NCBI RefSeq assembly: GCF_022024175.1
Contig: NZ_CP091794.1
Span: 3,224,001-3,288,000, forward strand
DNA: 64,000 bases
From: Prevotella communis
Lineage (GTDB): Bacteria; Bacteroidota; Bacteroidia; Bacteroidales; Bacteroidaceae
Direction: 5' to 3'
The notes under the pieces were generated by a model. That model ran no database searches. It saw only the letters and a list, made by a program, of their open reading frames with translations, and had not been told where the DNA came from. Each line of letters opens with the position of its first letter. The stretch's first letter is position 1. A program made the position numbers and the translations under genes. Of the stretch, positions 17,560 through 25,543 are shown in pieces.

Positions 17560-18867
17560 ATGATTAAAAATTTTAAGCTAATCGCTACTCTTTCCGCCGC
17601 TGTTCTCTTCGCATCATGCGAGAAAGCGGTATTCGATGAAAACACTGAAGAAGAAACGGTCATCGAGGCTCCTGCAACAGCCCGTCTCAACATCGTCATG
17701 CGTGCCGCCACCAGCGACGAGAATGCCGTGAAGGATGGCAGAATCTACATTTTCAATGAGAAGGGAAAATGTGTACAGTTGCTCTCTACCAGCGAGGAAA
17801 GCAACGCGGCTACAGTCACAATGGCCGCAGGTACATACGACCTATATGCCGTGGGAGGAGAAGACCTCTCACGGTTTATTTTGCCCTCTCAGGAATCAGC
17901 TACCCCCAAGAGTATCATCAAGCGGATGACAGACAAGACCATGGACGACCTGCAGATTAAACACGCCATGGTGAGCATAGCCGACGGTGAGGAGATGACG
18001 CAGAATATGTCATTGGCCCACAAGGTCATCTGTATTGATGAACTGGAAATCCTGCAGGTGCCCTCAGGCGTCACAAAGGTTGAGGTCATGCTCACCCCGC
18101 TCTACAGTGGAGTTTATCTGGATGGCGAATATCCTGAAGCACCCACGGAGTCATACCGCATCATGCTCAACAGACAGGAGGATGAGAAAACATGGAAGGC
18201 GTCACCCAACCAGATGCTGTTCCCCTCGAAGGGCATGCCCAATATCAAGATAGCATTCACCACCGAGGATGGTACCACAAGCTATTCCTACACCGCCTCA
18301 GAGGATTTCCCTGCCAACCACCACTACGCCATCATCGGTACCTGCAAGGCGGCACAGGGCGTCACGCTGACAGGTGTCCTGACGTCGGAGGACTGGGGCG
18401 AGAAGCGCACAATCACATTCGATTTTGATGATAGTCAGAAGGGCTTCTCCAAACCCGAGGCAGGCAAGTTCTGCAGTGGCTATTATGTTGTTTCTACCGA
18501 CGCCACCAACAGGACCGCCGTCCTCTTGTCGCCCGAAACCGTCCCATATGCAGCACCTGCAAAAGGCGAGGAGGCCAGCGTCTGGCTGGAGGCATTAAAC
18601 ACCGCACTGGCTGCGACGGCAAAACCATCTGGCATAACGAACAGCTGGCGGTTGCCGACGCTCGATGAGGCCGCCTGCTTTACAACGGGCAGTCAGGCTG
18701 TTTTTGTGGAAGGAAAGGGCGTGACAAAGAGTTTCTATGCCACGAAGGACGGGACTCTGTACTGGACCTACGGCTCAGAGTCAACGGAAGGCAAGGAACA
18801 ACATTTCGGTACAACGGGGTTTGAAGACTTTGTGCTGCTCCGTCCGGTCATTGACATCAAATACTAA
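17560..18867 (+). CDS. Surface lipoprotein, FimB/Mfa2-like N-terminal domain
   Basis: The N-terminus MIKNFKLIATLSAAVLFASC is a lipoprotein signal with lipobox LFASC (Cys20), so the protein is probably anchored in the outer membrane. Residues after about 45 show the beta-rich FimB/Mfa2-type pattern (RLNIVMRAATSDENAVKDGRI... followed by VTMAAGTYDLYAVGG), as in fimbrillin anchors and regulators of Bacteroidota type V pili. The C-terminal third (FCSGYYVVS ... NSWRLPTLDEA) resembles the modules seen at the tips of such fibres. It is 435 residues long and is followed after 8 bp by a second FimB-like gene. No major fimbrillin gene is adjacent. Confidence in the broad family is moderate. Confidence 0.65.
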   Translation: MIKNFKLIATLSAAVLFASCEKAVFDENTEEETVIEAPATARLNIVMRAATSDENAVKDGRIYIFNEKGKCVQLLSTSEESNAATVTMAAGTYDLYAVGGEDLSRFILPSQESATPKSIIKRMTDKTMDDLQIKHAMVSIADGEEMTQNMSLAHKVICIDELEILQVPSGVTKVEVMLTPLYSGVYLDGEYPEAPTESYRIMLNRQEDEKTWKASPNQMLFPSKGMPNIKIAFTTEDGTTSYSYTASEDFPANHHYAIIGTCKAAQGVTLTGVLTSEDWGEKRTITFDFDDSQKGFSKPEAGKFCSGYYVVSTDATNRTAVLLSPETVPYAAPAKGEEASVWLEALNTALAATAKPSGITNSWRLPTLDEAACFTTGSQAVFVEGKGVTKSFYATKDGTLYWTYGSESTEGKEQHFGTTGFEDFVLLRPVIDIKY

Positions 18868-18875
18868 GACAACAC

Positions 18876-19757
18876 ATGAAATACCTCAACCATATACTGT
18901 TTGCCCTCCTGCTGCTGATGCTGGCGGGATGCGAGAAACCCATCATTTCCGATACGGACACGGAGGAAACGGTCGAAAAGAAGGGCAACCTCACCCTGAC
19001 CATCTGTGAGGTCGAGCATACCCCTTTTCCAGAACTGACACGGAAGTCTGCGTCAGAAGCGTGCAATCGCCTGAACTTCGCCGTCTACGACACGGCAGGA
19101 ACGCGCGTCAAACAGACAAACCAGAAACTGGGCGACAGCGACTTCGGTACCGCCACGTTCCAGTTGCCCGAGGGTACCTACATCATCGTGGCACTGGCAC
19201 ATAGCAGTAACGGCAACCCCACGATGACGAATCCCGAGAAGATACAGTTCAACAACTCACAGGGCTATACCGACACCTTCCTTTACTATAAGAAAGTGGT
19301 TGTCGGCACGGAGTCGCAGACACTCTCGCTCTCTCTTCACCGCATCACCTCGCTCTGCCGCTTCGTCGTCAACGACGCCATCCCCGAGGGCGTGGCAAAG
19401 CTGGAGTTCACATACAAGGGCGGCAGCGGCTCGTTTGACGCCAGCACCGGATACGGTTGCGTGAACAGCACACAGGTCATGAAGTATGATGTACAGGCCG
19501 GTATGAAACAAACGCAATACGACCTCTACACCTTCCTGCACAGCACAGAAGGCTCCCTTCACCTGAAGGTGACGGCCTACGATGCCAGTGGCAATATGTT
19601 GTTCGAGAAATCCATGGGCGTAGACATGTATCAGAACCAGATCACATGGCTAAAAGGCAACCTCTTCTCCGACATCCAGTCCACGCCCACTGAGTCGTTC
19701 TCCGCCACCGTCGATATTGACACCCAGTGGCAGGGAGAACTGTATTTCACCTATTAA
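18876..19757 (+). CDS. FimB/Mfa2 family fimbrial lipoprotein
   Basis: Signal peptide with lipobox MLAGC (Cys19), then a two-domain beta-sandwich pattern of FimB/Mfa2 proteins: KGNLTLTICEV, LNFAVYDTAGTRV, FQLPEGTYIIVALAHSS, LSLHRITSLCRFVVND. Mfa2/FimB proteins anchor and limit the length of type V pili. The 293-residue length fits. It is 8 bp after the first lipoprotein gene and certainly cotranscribed. Its last four bases overlap the stop region of the convergent flavodiiron gene. Confidence 0.75.
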   Translation: MKYLNHILFALLLLMLAGCEKPIISDTDTEETVEKKGNLTLTICEVEHTPFPELTRKSASEACNRLNFAVYDTAGTRVKQTNQKLGDSDFGTATFQLPEGTYIIVALAHSSNGNPTMTNPEKIQFNNSQGYTDTFLYYKKVVVGTESQTLSLSLHRITSLCRFVVNDAIPEGVAKLEFTYKGGSGSFDASTGYGCVNSTQVMKYDVQAGMKQTQYDLYTFLHSTEGSLHLKVTAYDASGNMLFEKSMGVDMYQNQITWLKGNLFSDIQSTPTESFSATVDIDTQWQGELYFTY

Positions 19758-20923
19758 TCGTTCAGCAGACTGTCTGCCAACTGCGCCAGCAGGGCCTCAT
19801 CGCCAGCCTTCATGCGTGAACGGATGGTCACCATGGGCTCCACAATCTCACAGTCCTTCAGGGCTTCTATCATCGTGCGCATGGTCTTGCCGGCCGTGGG
19901 TGCCCAACTGCCGTTCTCTATGATACCAAACCTGCGTTTCTGGTAGTTCTTGATCTGCAGGTGATACAGGAAGTCGTGCATCACGGGGAACACACCTGCA
20001 TCATAGCTCGAGGCGGCCACCACAACGGTAGGATAGCGGAACGCATCCTCGATGACCTCGGCCATGTCCGACCGACTCAGGTCGCTCACCACCACCTTCT
20101 TGGCACCTTTCACTCTTAGTATCTCTCCAAAACGCTCTGCAGCAGCGGCCGTACCGCCATGAATGCTGGCATAGGCAATCAGGATGCCCTCACTCTCGGG
20201 CTCGTACTTGCTCCATATATCATACAGGCGCACAGCCTCAGCCAGGGTCTCACCCTTCAGCACAGGACCGTGCAACGGACAGATAGCCTGGATGTCCAGA
20301 CCTGCCGCCTTCTTCAGCACACCCTGCACCTGCGTTCCGTATTTACCGCAGATATTAAAGTAATACCTGCGTGCCTCGCAAGCCCAGTCGTCGGTCTCGT
20401 TCACCAGCGCCCCAAACTTACCAAATCCATCAGCGCTGAACAGCACCTTGTCGGCCGTGTCGTAACTCATAATCACCTCGGGCCAGTGTATCATTGCCGC
20501 ACCGATAAACTGCAGCGTATGCTTACCCAGCGACAGTGTATCGCCCTCCTTGACGGTCAGCACACGACCCGTGAAATCCACACCCTCAAAGAAGTTGGCC
20601 AGCATCTTCACGGCCTGCGCACTGCACACCAGTTGCACACCGGGATACGTCTCCATCATCCAGGCAACCAGTGCCGAGTGGTCGGGCTCCATGTGGTGAA
20701 CCACCAGATAGTCCGGCTGACGGCCGTTCAGGGCCTCCATCAGGTTCGCTTTCCACGCCTCACCCTTTCTGCGGTCGGCCGTATCCATCACCGCTATCTT
20801 CTCATCGTCGATGAGATAAGAGTTATAACTCATGCCCTCGGGCACCACATACTGACTCTCGAACAAATCGATGTCGAGATCATCCACACCGATATATTTA
20901 ACTGTATCACTAATCATATGCAT
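19754..20923 (-). CDS. Flavodiiron protein (FprA family, O2/NO reductase)
   Basis: Cytoplasmic enzyme that reduces oxygen and/or nitric oxide in anaerobes. The N-terminal metallo-beta-lactamase fold has the diiron motif HHMEPDHSALV, with a histidine-containing IHWPEVIMSYD block and FSADGFGKFGAL; the C-terminal flavodoxin domain begins at ILIAYASIHGGTAAAAE and ends with NGSWAPTAGKTM. The longest frame starts at 20950, but that ATG sits inside the predicted -7 box, so I place the start at 20923 (20917 is also possible), giving 389 residues. It is convergent with the fimbrial gene, sharing 4 bp. Confidence 0.93.
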   Translation of the reverse strand: MHMISDTVKYIGVDDLDIDLFESQYVVPEGMSYNSYLIDDEKIAVMDTADRRKGEAWKANLMEALNGRQPDYLVVHHMEPDHSALVAWMMETYPGVQLVCSAQAVKMLANFFEGVDFTGRVLTVKEGDTLSLGKHTLQFIGAAMIHWPEVIMSYDTADKVLFSADGFGKFGALVNETDDWACEARRYYFNICGKYGTQVQGVLKKAAGLDIQAICPLHGPVLKGETLAEAVRLYDIWSKYEPESEGILIAYASIHGGTAAAAERFGEILRVKGAKKVVVSDLSRSDMAEVIEDAFRYPTVVVAASSYDAGVFPVMHDFLYHLQIKNYQKRRFGIIENGSWAPTAGKTMRTMIEALKDCEIVEPMVTIRSRMKAGDEALLAQLADSLLND

Positions 20924-20947
20924 AGTTTCAAACTTTTTCTTCGACTG

Positions 20948-20955
20948 CAAATTTA
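20948..20955 (-). promoter_or_regulatory. Predicted -7 box for the flavodiiron gene
   Basis: Minus-strand TAAATTTG, about 25 bp upstream of the chosen start at 20923. It excludes the upstream ATG at 20950. Confidence 0.65.
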
Positions 20956-21038
20956 GGAATAAGAATTGAATTATCCAAATATTACATGCTGAAAGAAGAA
21001 AAAATGCTTTTCCAGGCGATTTTTCGGAAAAGATTCGC

Positions 21039-21046
21039 TATATTTG
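21039..21046 (+). promoter_or_regulatory. Predicted -7 box for the TSCPD gene
   Basis: TATATTTG, 31 bp upstream of the ATG at 21078. Divergent from the flavodiiron promoter. Confidence 0.65.
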
Positions 21047-21077
21047 CAGTCTAAACATCAAAAAAACAGAATCTACA

Positions 21078-21356
21078 ATGAAAACAAAGCACATACAGTA
21101 CCAGACCCACGGCACCTGTTCACAGTTAATCGACGTAACGGCCGACGAGCACGACGTTATCCAGCAAGTCTTCTTCCTTGGCGGATGCAACGGCAACCTG
21201 CAAGGCATCAGCCAACTGGTCCGTGGCCAGAAAATCGACGATGTCATCCCCCGCATCAACGGCATCCGCTGCGGCAGCAAAGGCACCTCCTGCCCCGACC
21301 AGTTATGCCGCGCCCTCGAACAACTGAAGCAGGCTCCCTTGACAGAGGAGTTATGA
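21078..21356 (+). CDS. TSCPD domain protein (TIGR03905-like)
   Basis: Small 92-residue protein with the name-giving motif TSCPD near the C-terminus (GSKGTSCPDQLCRAL) and cysteines in FFLGGCNGNLQG and GIRCG. The TSCPD domain also occurs at the end of class II ribonucleotide reductases; stand-alone members have no proven function, though a role in redox or metal binding is plausible. Monocistronic, with its own promoter. Ends 1 bp before the end of the convergent UDG-like gene. Confidence 0.85.
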   Translation: MKTKHIQYQTHGTCSQLIDVTADEHDVIQQVFFLGGCNGNLQGISQLVRGQKIDDVIPRINGIRCGSKGTSCPDQLCRALEQLKQAPLTEEL

Positions 21357-21357
21357 A

Positions 21358-22074
21358 TTAAATTTTTATGAAGTCAAAGAATCGACGATAAGCCTCTACC
21401 TTCTTGTCAAAGGACAAGGGGTAGGCACGGGAACTGCTGGGCAGCCTGTACAATAGCAAACCGCCTCCATTCGTCAGATTCGTGCTATTCGTGTTCGCAA
21501 AAATATCCGTTTCATCCGTGCCATCCGTGTTCGCAAAAATATCCGTTTCATCCGTGCCATCCGTGTTCGAAACCCTGACATACGTGTTTACTTTCGGGGT
21601 CTCCGCCATCCCCATCGTCCTGCATATCGTCTCGGTCGCCTTCTCCCCCGTCGTCACAATGGCACGGAGATGGGGTAGCCGTTTCAAGAGCGCCGTGATA
21701 TCTGTTGGCTCCACCACCTCCAGGAACTTGTCCGAGGCATTGTCCTGTAACCGACGTATAGCCGTGGAGGTATCAAAGAAAGCAAGTCCCTTCTCCTCGC
21801 AGAACGCCACGATCTCATCTATCTTGAATCGCTTCGCCTCGAGGTCCACAAAGTGGTTCTTGTCGCCATAGAATATCTGACCCTCAATGCGCCAGTGGTC
21901 ATTAATAAAGTTCGGGTAATAGAAATCCATGCACCACCGCTTGCGCTGTGGCGGAAAACTGCCCAAGAACAGCACCTTCGCCTGCTCCGGCAGAAAAGGA
22001 ATCAGCGGGTGATATTCAATCCCCTCCCCACTCCTCTTGATATGCTCCGTGTTCAACCAACTCTCACTTTTCAC
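21358..22074 (-). CDS. Uracil-DNA glycosylase superfamily protein with in-frame repeat insertion
   Basis: Looks like the Mug/uracil-DNA glycosylase fold that removes deaminated bases: VLFLGSFPPQRKRW (motif 1 region), FYYPNFINDHWRI, ALAFFDTS-like GLAFFDTSTAIRR, AIVTTGEKATETI and the C-terminal LLYRLPSSSRAYP (motif with serine/proline loop). The start is uncertain: the frame opens with GTG at 22074 inside a GTGAAAAGTGAGAG repeat, 3 bp after the AlkD-like stop. Residues ending NTDGTDETDIFANTDGTDET are a translated tandem repeat (21479-21576) placed before the final motif. It pairs with the upstream AlkD-like gene as a small base-excision repair unit. Confidence 0.7.
   Translation of the reverse strand: MKSESWLNTEHIKRSGEGIEYHPLIPFLPEQAKVLFLGSFPPQRKRWCMDFYYPNFINDHWRIEGQIFYGDKNHFVDLEAKRFKIDEIVAFCEEKGLAFFDTSTAIRRLQDNASDKFLEVVEPTDITALLKRLPHLRAIVTTGEKATETICRTMGMAETPKVNTYVRVSNTDGTDETDIFANTDGTDETDIFANTNSTNLTNGGGLLLYRLPSSSRAYPLSFDKKVEAYRRFFDFIKI
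21479..21576 (-). repeat. Tandem NTDGTDETDIFA-coding repeat inside the UDG-like gene
   Basis: Two near-identical 36-bp units containing ATCCGTTTCATCCGTGCCAT are translated in frame. The same ATCCGTG/ATCTGTG wording occurs intergenically at 40578-40610, 40686-40712 and 43400-43430. Confidence 0.8.
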
Positions 22075-22077
22075 TTT

Positions 22078-22884
22078 TCAACTTTCAACTTTCATCCAGT
22101 ATTGTCGTTCCTTCTCACTCATCTTCTCTATGGCATAGCGAAGCATCGTTCGAGGCATCTCATGGGCATGCTGACGCAGGAATTCACGCAAGAGTTCCAT
22201 CGAGCACCGCTTGCCCATCTCCCTGAGCATCCACCCCACCGCCTTGTGCATCAAGTCGTGCGGATGGCGCAGATGAATCTCCGCATACCTCAAACACCAC
22301 GACGGGTCCCCCATCTGCGACGTCTTCCACGAGCACACGATGCTCATCCGCTGCTTCCACAAGCAGGGGCTCTGCGCCAGCTCATCCAGCACCTTCAATT
22401 TAAAATCCTTGTGTAGGCCTGGGCCTCCCCCTAAGCAGGGGGATGAGAGGGGGGCTCCCAAATTTGTCGGCAACAACAGCCAATGCCCCAAGATTTTATG
22501 TACGGACAAATCCACCAGGTCCCAGTTATTCGCCCGTTCTGCATATTTGAGGTACATCGTCAGAATTTCATCGCGCCCACGAATAGCCTTCTCATCATTC
22601 TCAAGGCGTTTAGTTGTCAGCCTCTCAAATTTCGCCACCAGTATCAGCAATCCGCAGAGCCTCACCTCATGCCATTTCGACATCAGTAACTCCGGCACCT
22701 CGTCCAAAGGAAAGTCCTTCCACACATCCCGGACCACCTCCCTCGTCTGCGGCACCTTCAGTCCCAGGAACTCATCGCCCTCTCCATACTCACCAGACCC
22801 CGTTTTAAAGAACCCCATGAGCACCCGTCGCTGCTCCTCATTCTTCAGCGACTCCATATACGCGATTATCTCCTTTGCTGTCAT
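22078..22884 (-). CDS. AlkD-like DNA alkylation repair protein
   Basis: HEAT-repeat DNA glycosylase-type protein for removal of alkylated purines. Recognisable blocks: FFKTGSGEYGEGDEFLGL, VPQTREV, SKWHEVRLCGLLILV, WDLVDLSVHKILGHWL, and the C-terminal LMHKAVGWMLREMGKR and MLRYAIEKM. The longest frame begins with a TTG at 22908 that overlaps the promoter, so I use the ATG at 22884 (MTAKEIIAYMES). A GC-rich palindrome variant is translated in the middle (LGAPLSSPCLGGGPG). The stop is 3 bp from the UDG-like gene's start, indicating a shared transcript. Confidence 0.85.
   Translation of the reverse strand: MTAKEIIAYMESLKNEEQRRVLMGFFKTGSGEYGEGDEFLGLKVPQTREVVRDVWKDFPLDEVPELLMSKWHEVRLCGLLILVAKFERLTTKRLENDEKAIRGRDEILTMYLKYAERANNWDLVDLSVHKILGHWLLLPTNLGAPLSSPCLGGGPGLHKDFKLKVLDELAQSPCLWKQRMSIVCSWKTSQMGDPSWCLRYAEIHLRHPHDLMHKAVGWMLREMGKRCSMELLREFLRQHAHEMPRTMLRYAIEKMSEKERQYWMKVES
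22415..22465 (-). repeat. GC-rich palindromic element translated in frame (AlkD gene)
   Basis: GGGCCTCCCCCTAAGCAGGG-type sequence with a following GAGAGGGGGGCTCCC, read on the minus strand as GAPLSSPCLGGGPGL. It is a diverged member of the family seen in gltB and the helicase gene. Confidence 0.65.
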
Positions 22885-22917
22885 CGTATTAATGCTATTT
22901 GATTGCAAAGGGACATA

Positions 22918-24351
22918 TCATTCTTTTATGATCTCACTGGCCAATGCATTTACAGCATCCACATCGATTGACTCCAAGACAATCTCTTCTGGCTCCAAAT
23001 TCAGCAGGAATTGCATATAATTGGGAAGTGTCAGCAACTGTCCGTCCCTACCGATATTGAAATCACCAAACTTGATGACGTGCTTGACCTTGTACTTCTC
23101 AGGATGGTTCAACACAGTTTTAACGCTTTTGGCTTGCGCCGTCTTTGCCTTAACCTCAAGCGGTACACATTCGCCATTTATCCGCACCAGGAAATCCAAT
23201 TCCATACCAGAATCCTTCTGGAAATAATAAAGGTTCTGTTCCTTCTTATGCAGCGTATCAGCCATCAGATTCTCATAGATTGCTCCTTTGAATCCACCCA
23301 GATTACCCTGAAGGATGTCCGCACGAACACCAGGCCCCAGCATTTCGACAAGCAGACCTATATCAGCCGTATAGACCTTAAACACATTATCCTTCGCATT
23401 TCCTTCCATTGGCAAACCTGTGATGTCAGTATTATAGCATCGACAGATGATGCCTGCATCCTCCAGCCATTGTAGCGACCCCAGATAGGTATCACTTCTA
23501 CCACCTGGTTTCACCTTGTTATATTGGAACTTCTTATTATCCTTCGCCAACTGCTTGGGGATGGAATTGAAGCACTCTCGGATATGCGGCTTGTCTTTAT
23601 CTGGAGCATACTTCACCATATCGTCGCGATATTCTTTCAAAATCGACTTATAAGCCTTGCTAACCTCGTTCATGTTGTTGGTCTTGAGAAAGACATTGAT
23701 AGGTTCTGGTAGCCCACCGATAGTTACATACAAATTCAAAAATTGCTTCATTGCTACATGAATGCCAGCAGGAACAGGTTTTTCCTCGCGATAGCACTTC
23801 CTGAGAGTCTCGACAACATCCTCGCTGAGACCATTTGCCCAAAGGAATTCCTCAAAATCCAGTGGATACATCTCTATAATATCTTCCGAGCCGACTGGTA
23901 CGGAATTAATGCCAGGCTCTTTCAGCTCCACAAGTCTGCAACGTTGCTTTTTCTTCTCGTCACCATATCCCTGAACACCCAACAATGAACCTGTGGCAAT
24001 CACATCAAAACGCCCGTCTTCCTTGAAGAACTTGAGCGAGGTGCGTGCTTCTGGACACTCCTGAATCTCATCAAAGATGAAACAGGTATCGCCTGGTGTG
24101 AACGAAACGCCCTGAATCTGAGCAGAAAGGTTCAGCAGTATAACGTTTACATCTTTCGAACCCACAAACGCATTGATACGCTCAGGTTGCTTGATGAAAT
24201 TGATATATACAACCGTCTTGTAGTGGGCGGCTGCAAAATGTTGCACGATGAACGTCTTTCCGCATTGGCGGATACCCATAATCACCAAAGGCTTATGCCC
24301 AGAGGTACTTTTCCACTGTTCCAGCGTGTTTTCAATCTTTCTTCTCAGCAT
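22918..24351 (-). CDS. AAA-family ATPase with C-terminal DUF4143 nuclease-like domain
   Basis: AAA_14/DUF4143 protein, a large uncharacterised family often found near mobile or defence genes. Walker A is GIRQCGKT (residues 26-33), Walker B CFIFDEIQEC near 87-96, sensor-type IATGSLLG. The C-terminal DUF4143 region contains KGAIYENLMADTL and the Mrr-like MELDFLVRINGECVPLEVKA, a D...EVK arrangement of PD-(D/E)xK nucleases. Length 477 is normal. Its promoter region carries four roughly 33-bp-spaced repeats, implying tight control, perhaps by the protein itself. Monocistronic. Confidence 0.85.
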   Translation of the reverse strand: MLRRKIENTLEQWKSTSGHKPLVIMGIRQCGKTFIVQHFAAAHYKTVVYINFIKQPERINAFVGSKDVNVILLNLSAQIQGVSFTPGDTCFIFDEIQECPEARTSLKFFKEDGRFDVIATGSLLGVQGYGDEKKKQRCRLVELKEPGINSVPVGSEDIIEMYPLDFEEFLWANGLSEDVVETLRKCYREEKPVPAGIHVAMKQFLNLYVTIGGLPEPINVFLKTNNMNEVSKAYKSILKEYRDDMVKYAPDKDKPHIRECFNSIPKQLAKDNKKFQYNKVKPGGRSDTYLGSLQWLEDAGIICRCYNTDITGLPMEGNAKDNVFKVYTADIGLLVEMLGPGVRADILQGNLGGFKGAIYENLMADTLHKKEQNLYYFQKDSGMELDFLVRINGECVPLEVKAKTAQAKSVKTVLNHPEKYKVKHVIKFGDFNIGRDGQLLTLPNYMQFLLNLEPEEIVLESIDVDAVNALASEIIKE

Positions 24352-24378
24352 TTTTCAAGTGAATCACATTAAAAATAT

Positions 24379-24497
24379 CACACTTTTCTTAACGACTTTT
24401 TATTGAATCGTTACACTTTTTTAAACGACTTTCCGCCGCAAAGATACACTTTCTTAAAAGAAAAAACAACTATTTCTGCACTTTTTTCAACGAAAAA
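24379..24497 (-). promoter_or_regulatory. Four-iteron promoter of the AAA/DUF4143 gene
   Basis: Plus-strand units resembling ACACTTTTCTTAACGACTTT begin at 24380, 24413, 24446 and about 24478, that is, spaced 33, 33 and 32 bp, about three helical turns. The third lacks the CGAC end. A minus-strand -7 box TATCTTTG (24446-24439) lies between the second and third units, so the repeats flank the start of transcription. Confidence 0.7.
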
Positions 24498-24522
24498 CAA
24501 AAAAAAACGCGATATTAGCCAA

Positions 24523-24855
24523 TCACTCCGGCTCCCACAGATGCCGCGCCATATCCACATGCCCATTAGACTTAAACTGGACGCCCTCTTCTTCTAAGAG
24601 CGTGCGCTGACGACTCCACCCAGGTGCTGTGCGTCCATCCTTATTCACCACCCGATGACAAGGAAGGGATTCTGCACCTGGGGTGTATCTCAATGTGCGG
24701 CCTACCATCCGCGAATGACTCGGCCAGCCTGCCAAGGCGGCAATATGGCCGTACGTGGTCACCCGGCCAAAAGGAATCTGAGCGACAATGTTTAGCACAT
24801 CATCGCGAAATCTACTCGCCTGCGCTGGCGTCATTTTATCAGGATAATCCCTCAC
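24523..24855 (-). CDS. MGMT-family DNA alkyltransferase-like protein
   Basis: Small relative of O6-alkylguanine-DNA alkyltransferase. The DNA-binding helix-turn-helix region IPFGRVTTYGHIAALAG is followed by SRMVGRTL and the active-site motif PCHRVV with Cys66. Alkyltransferase-like (ATL) proteins carry Trp there, so the cysteine suggests real acceptor activity, though the N-terminal domain of full-length Ogt is absent (110 residues). Its ATG overlaps the sodB stop by 4 bp, so it is the second gene of a sodB-MGMT unit with a stress-defence flavour. Confidence 0.88.
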   Translation of the reverse strand: MRDYPDKMTPAQASRFRDDVLNIVAQIPFGRVTTYGHIAALAGWPSHSRMVGRTLRYTPGAESLPCHRVVNKDGRTAPGWSRQRTLLEEEGVQFKSNGHVDMARHLWEPE

Positions 24856-25436
24856 TCGTAGCGCTTCTCTATCACGCTCCAGTCCACAATCTGCCAGAGC
24901 GCAGCCAGGTGGTCAGGCCTGCGGTTCTGATAGTCCAGATAGTACGCATGCTCCCACACATCGAAGGTCAGCAGCGGCTTCAACCCCTTCTGCACCGGGT
25001 TCGCCGCATTCGTCTCCTGCGTAATCAGGAGTTTACCATCCTTATCTGAAGATAGCCACACCCAGCCACTACCAAACAGCGTAGCGCCCGCCTTCTGAAA
25101 CGCCTCCTTGAATGCCTCAAACGCCCCGAAGTCACGCTCAATGGCGTCAGCCAATTGTCCTGCAGGAGCTGACTTTGTCGGCTCCCCCGTAAATTGCCCG
25201 AAGTACATGTTATGATTCAGTATCTGCCCCGCATTATTCAGCATGCCACCCTCGGCCTTACACACGACTTCCTCCAAGGGTAATCCCGCCAACGGGCTCC
25301 CCTCTAAAAGAGCATTCAAGTTATTCACATACCCCGCCAGATGCTTCCCATGATGAAACTCCAGCGTCTGCTTGCTTATCACCGGCTCCAATGCGTCTAT
25401 CGCATACGGCAACACCATCAATTCAAACTTTCCCAT
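24852..25436 (-). CDS. sodB: Iron/manganese superoxide dismutase
   Basis: Disproportionates superoxide. Metal ligands: His28 or His29 in EFHHGKHLAGYV, His75 in LNHNMYF, Asp159 and His163 in DVWEHAYYLDYQNRR. The longest frame begins at 25505, but the predicted -7 box at 25464-25471 (TATATTCG) lies downstream of it, so I use the ATG at 25436 (MGKFELMVLPYAI), giving the normal 194 residues. Cotranscribed with the MGMT-like gene. Confidence 0.94.
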   Translation of the reverse strand: MGKFELMVLPYAIDALEPVISKQTLEFHHGKHLAGYVNNLNALLEGSPLAGLPLEEVVCKAEGGMLNNAGQILNHNMYFGQFTGEPTKSAPAGQLADAIERDFGAFEAFKEAFQKAGATLFGSGWVWLSSDKDGKLLITQETNAANPVQKGLKPLLTFDVWEHAYYLDYQNRRPDHLAALWQIVDWSVIEKRYE

Positions 25437-25543
25437 ACATCTTATAGTTTTAGATTTCTGCTGCGAATATACAACTTTTCCGTGAGAAATCCACCATTTT
25501 TGCATTTTTTCTGAATTCCCAACGTAACATTTTAGATTTTCTC

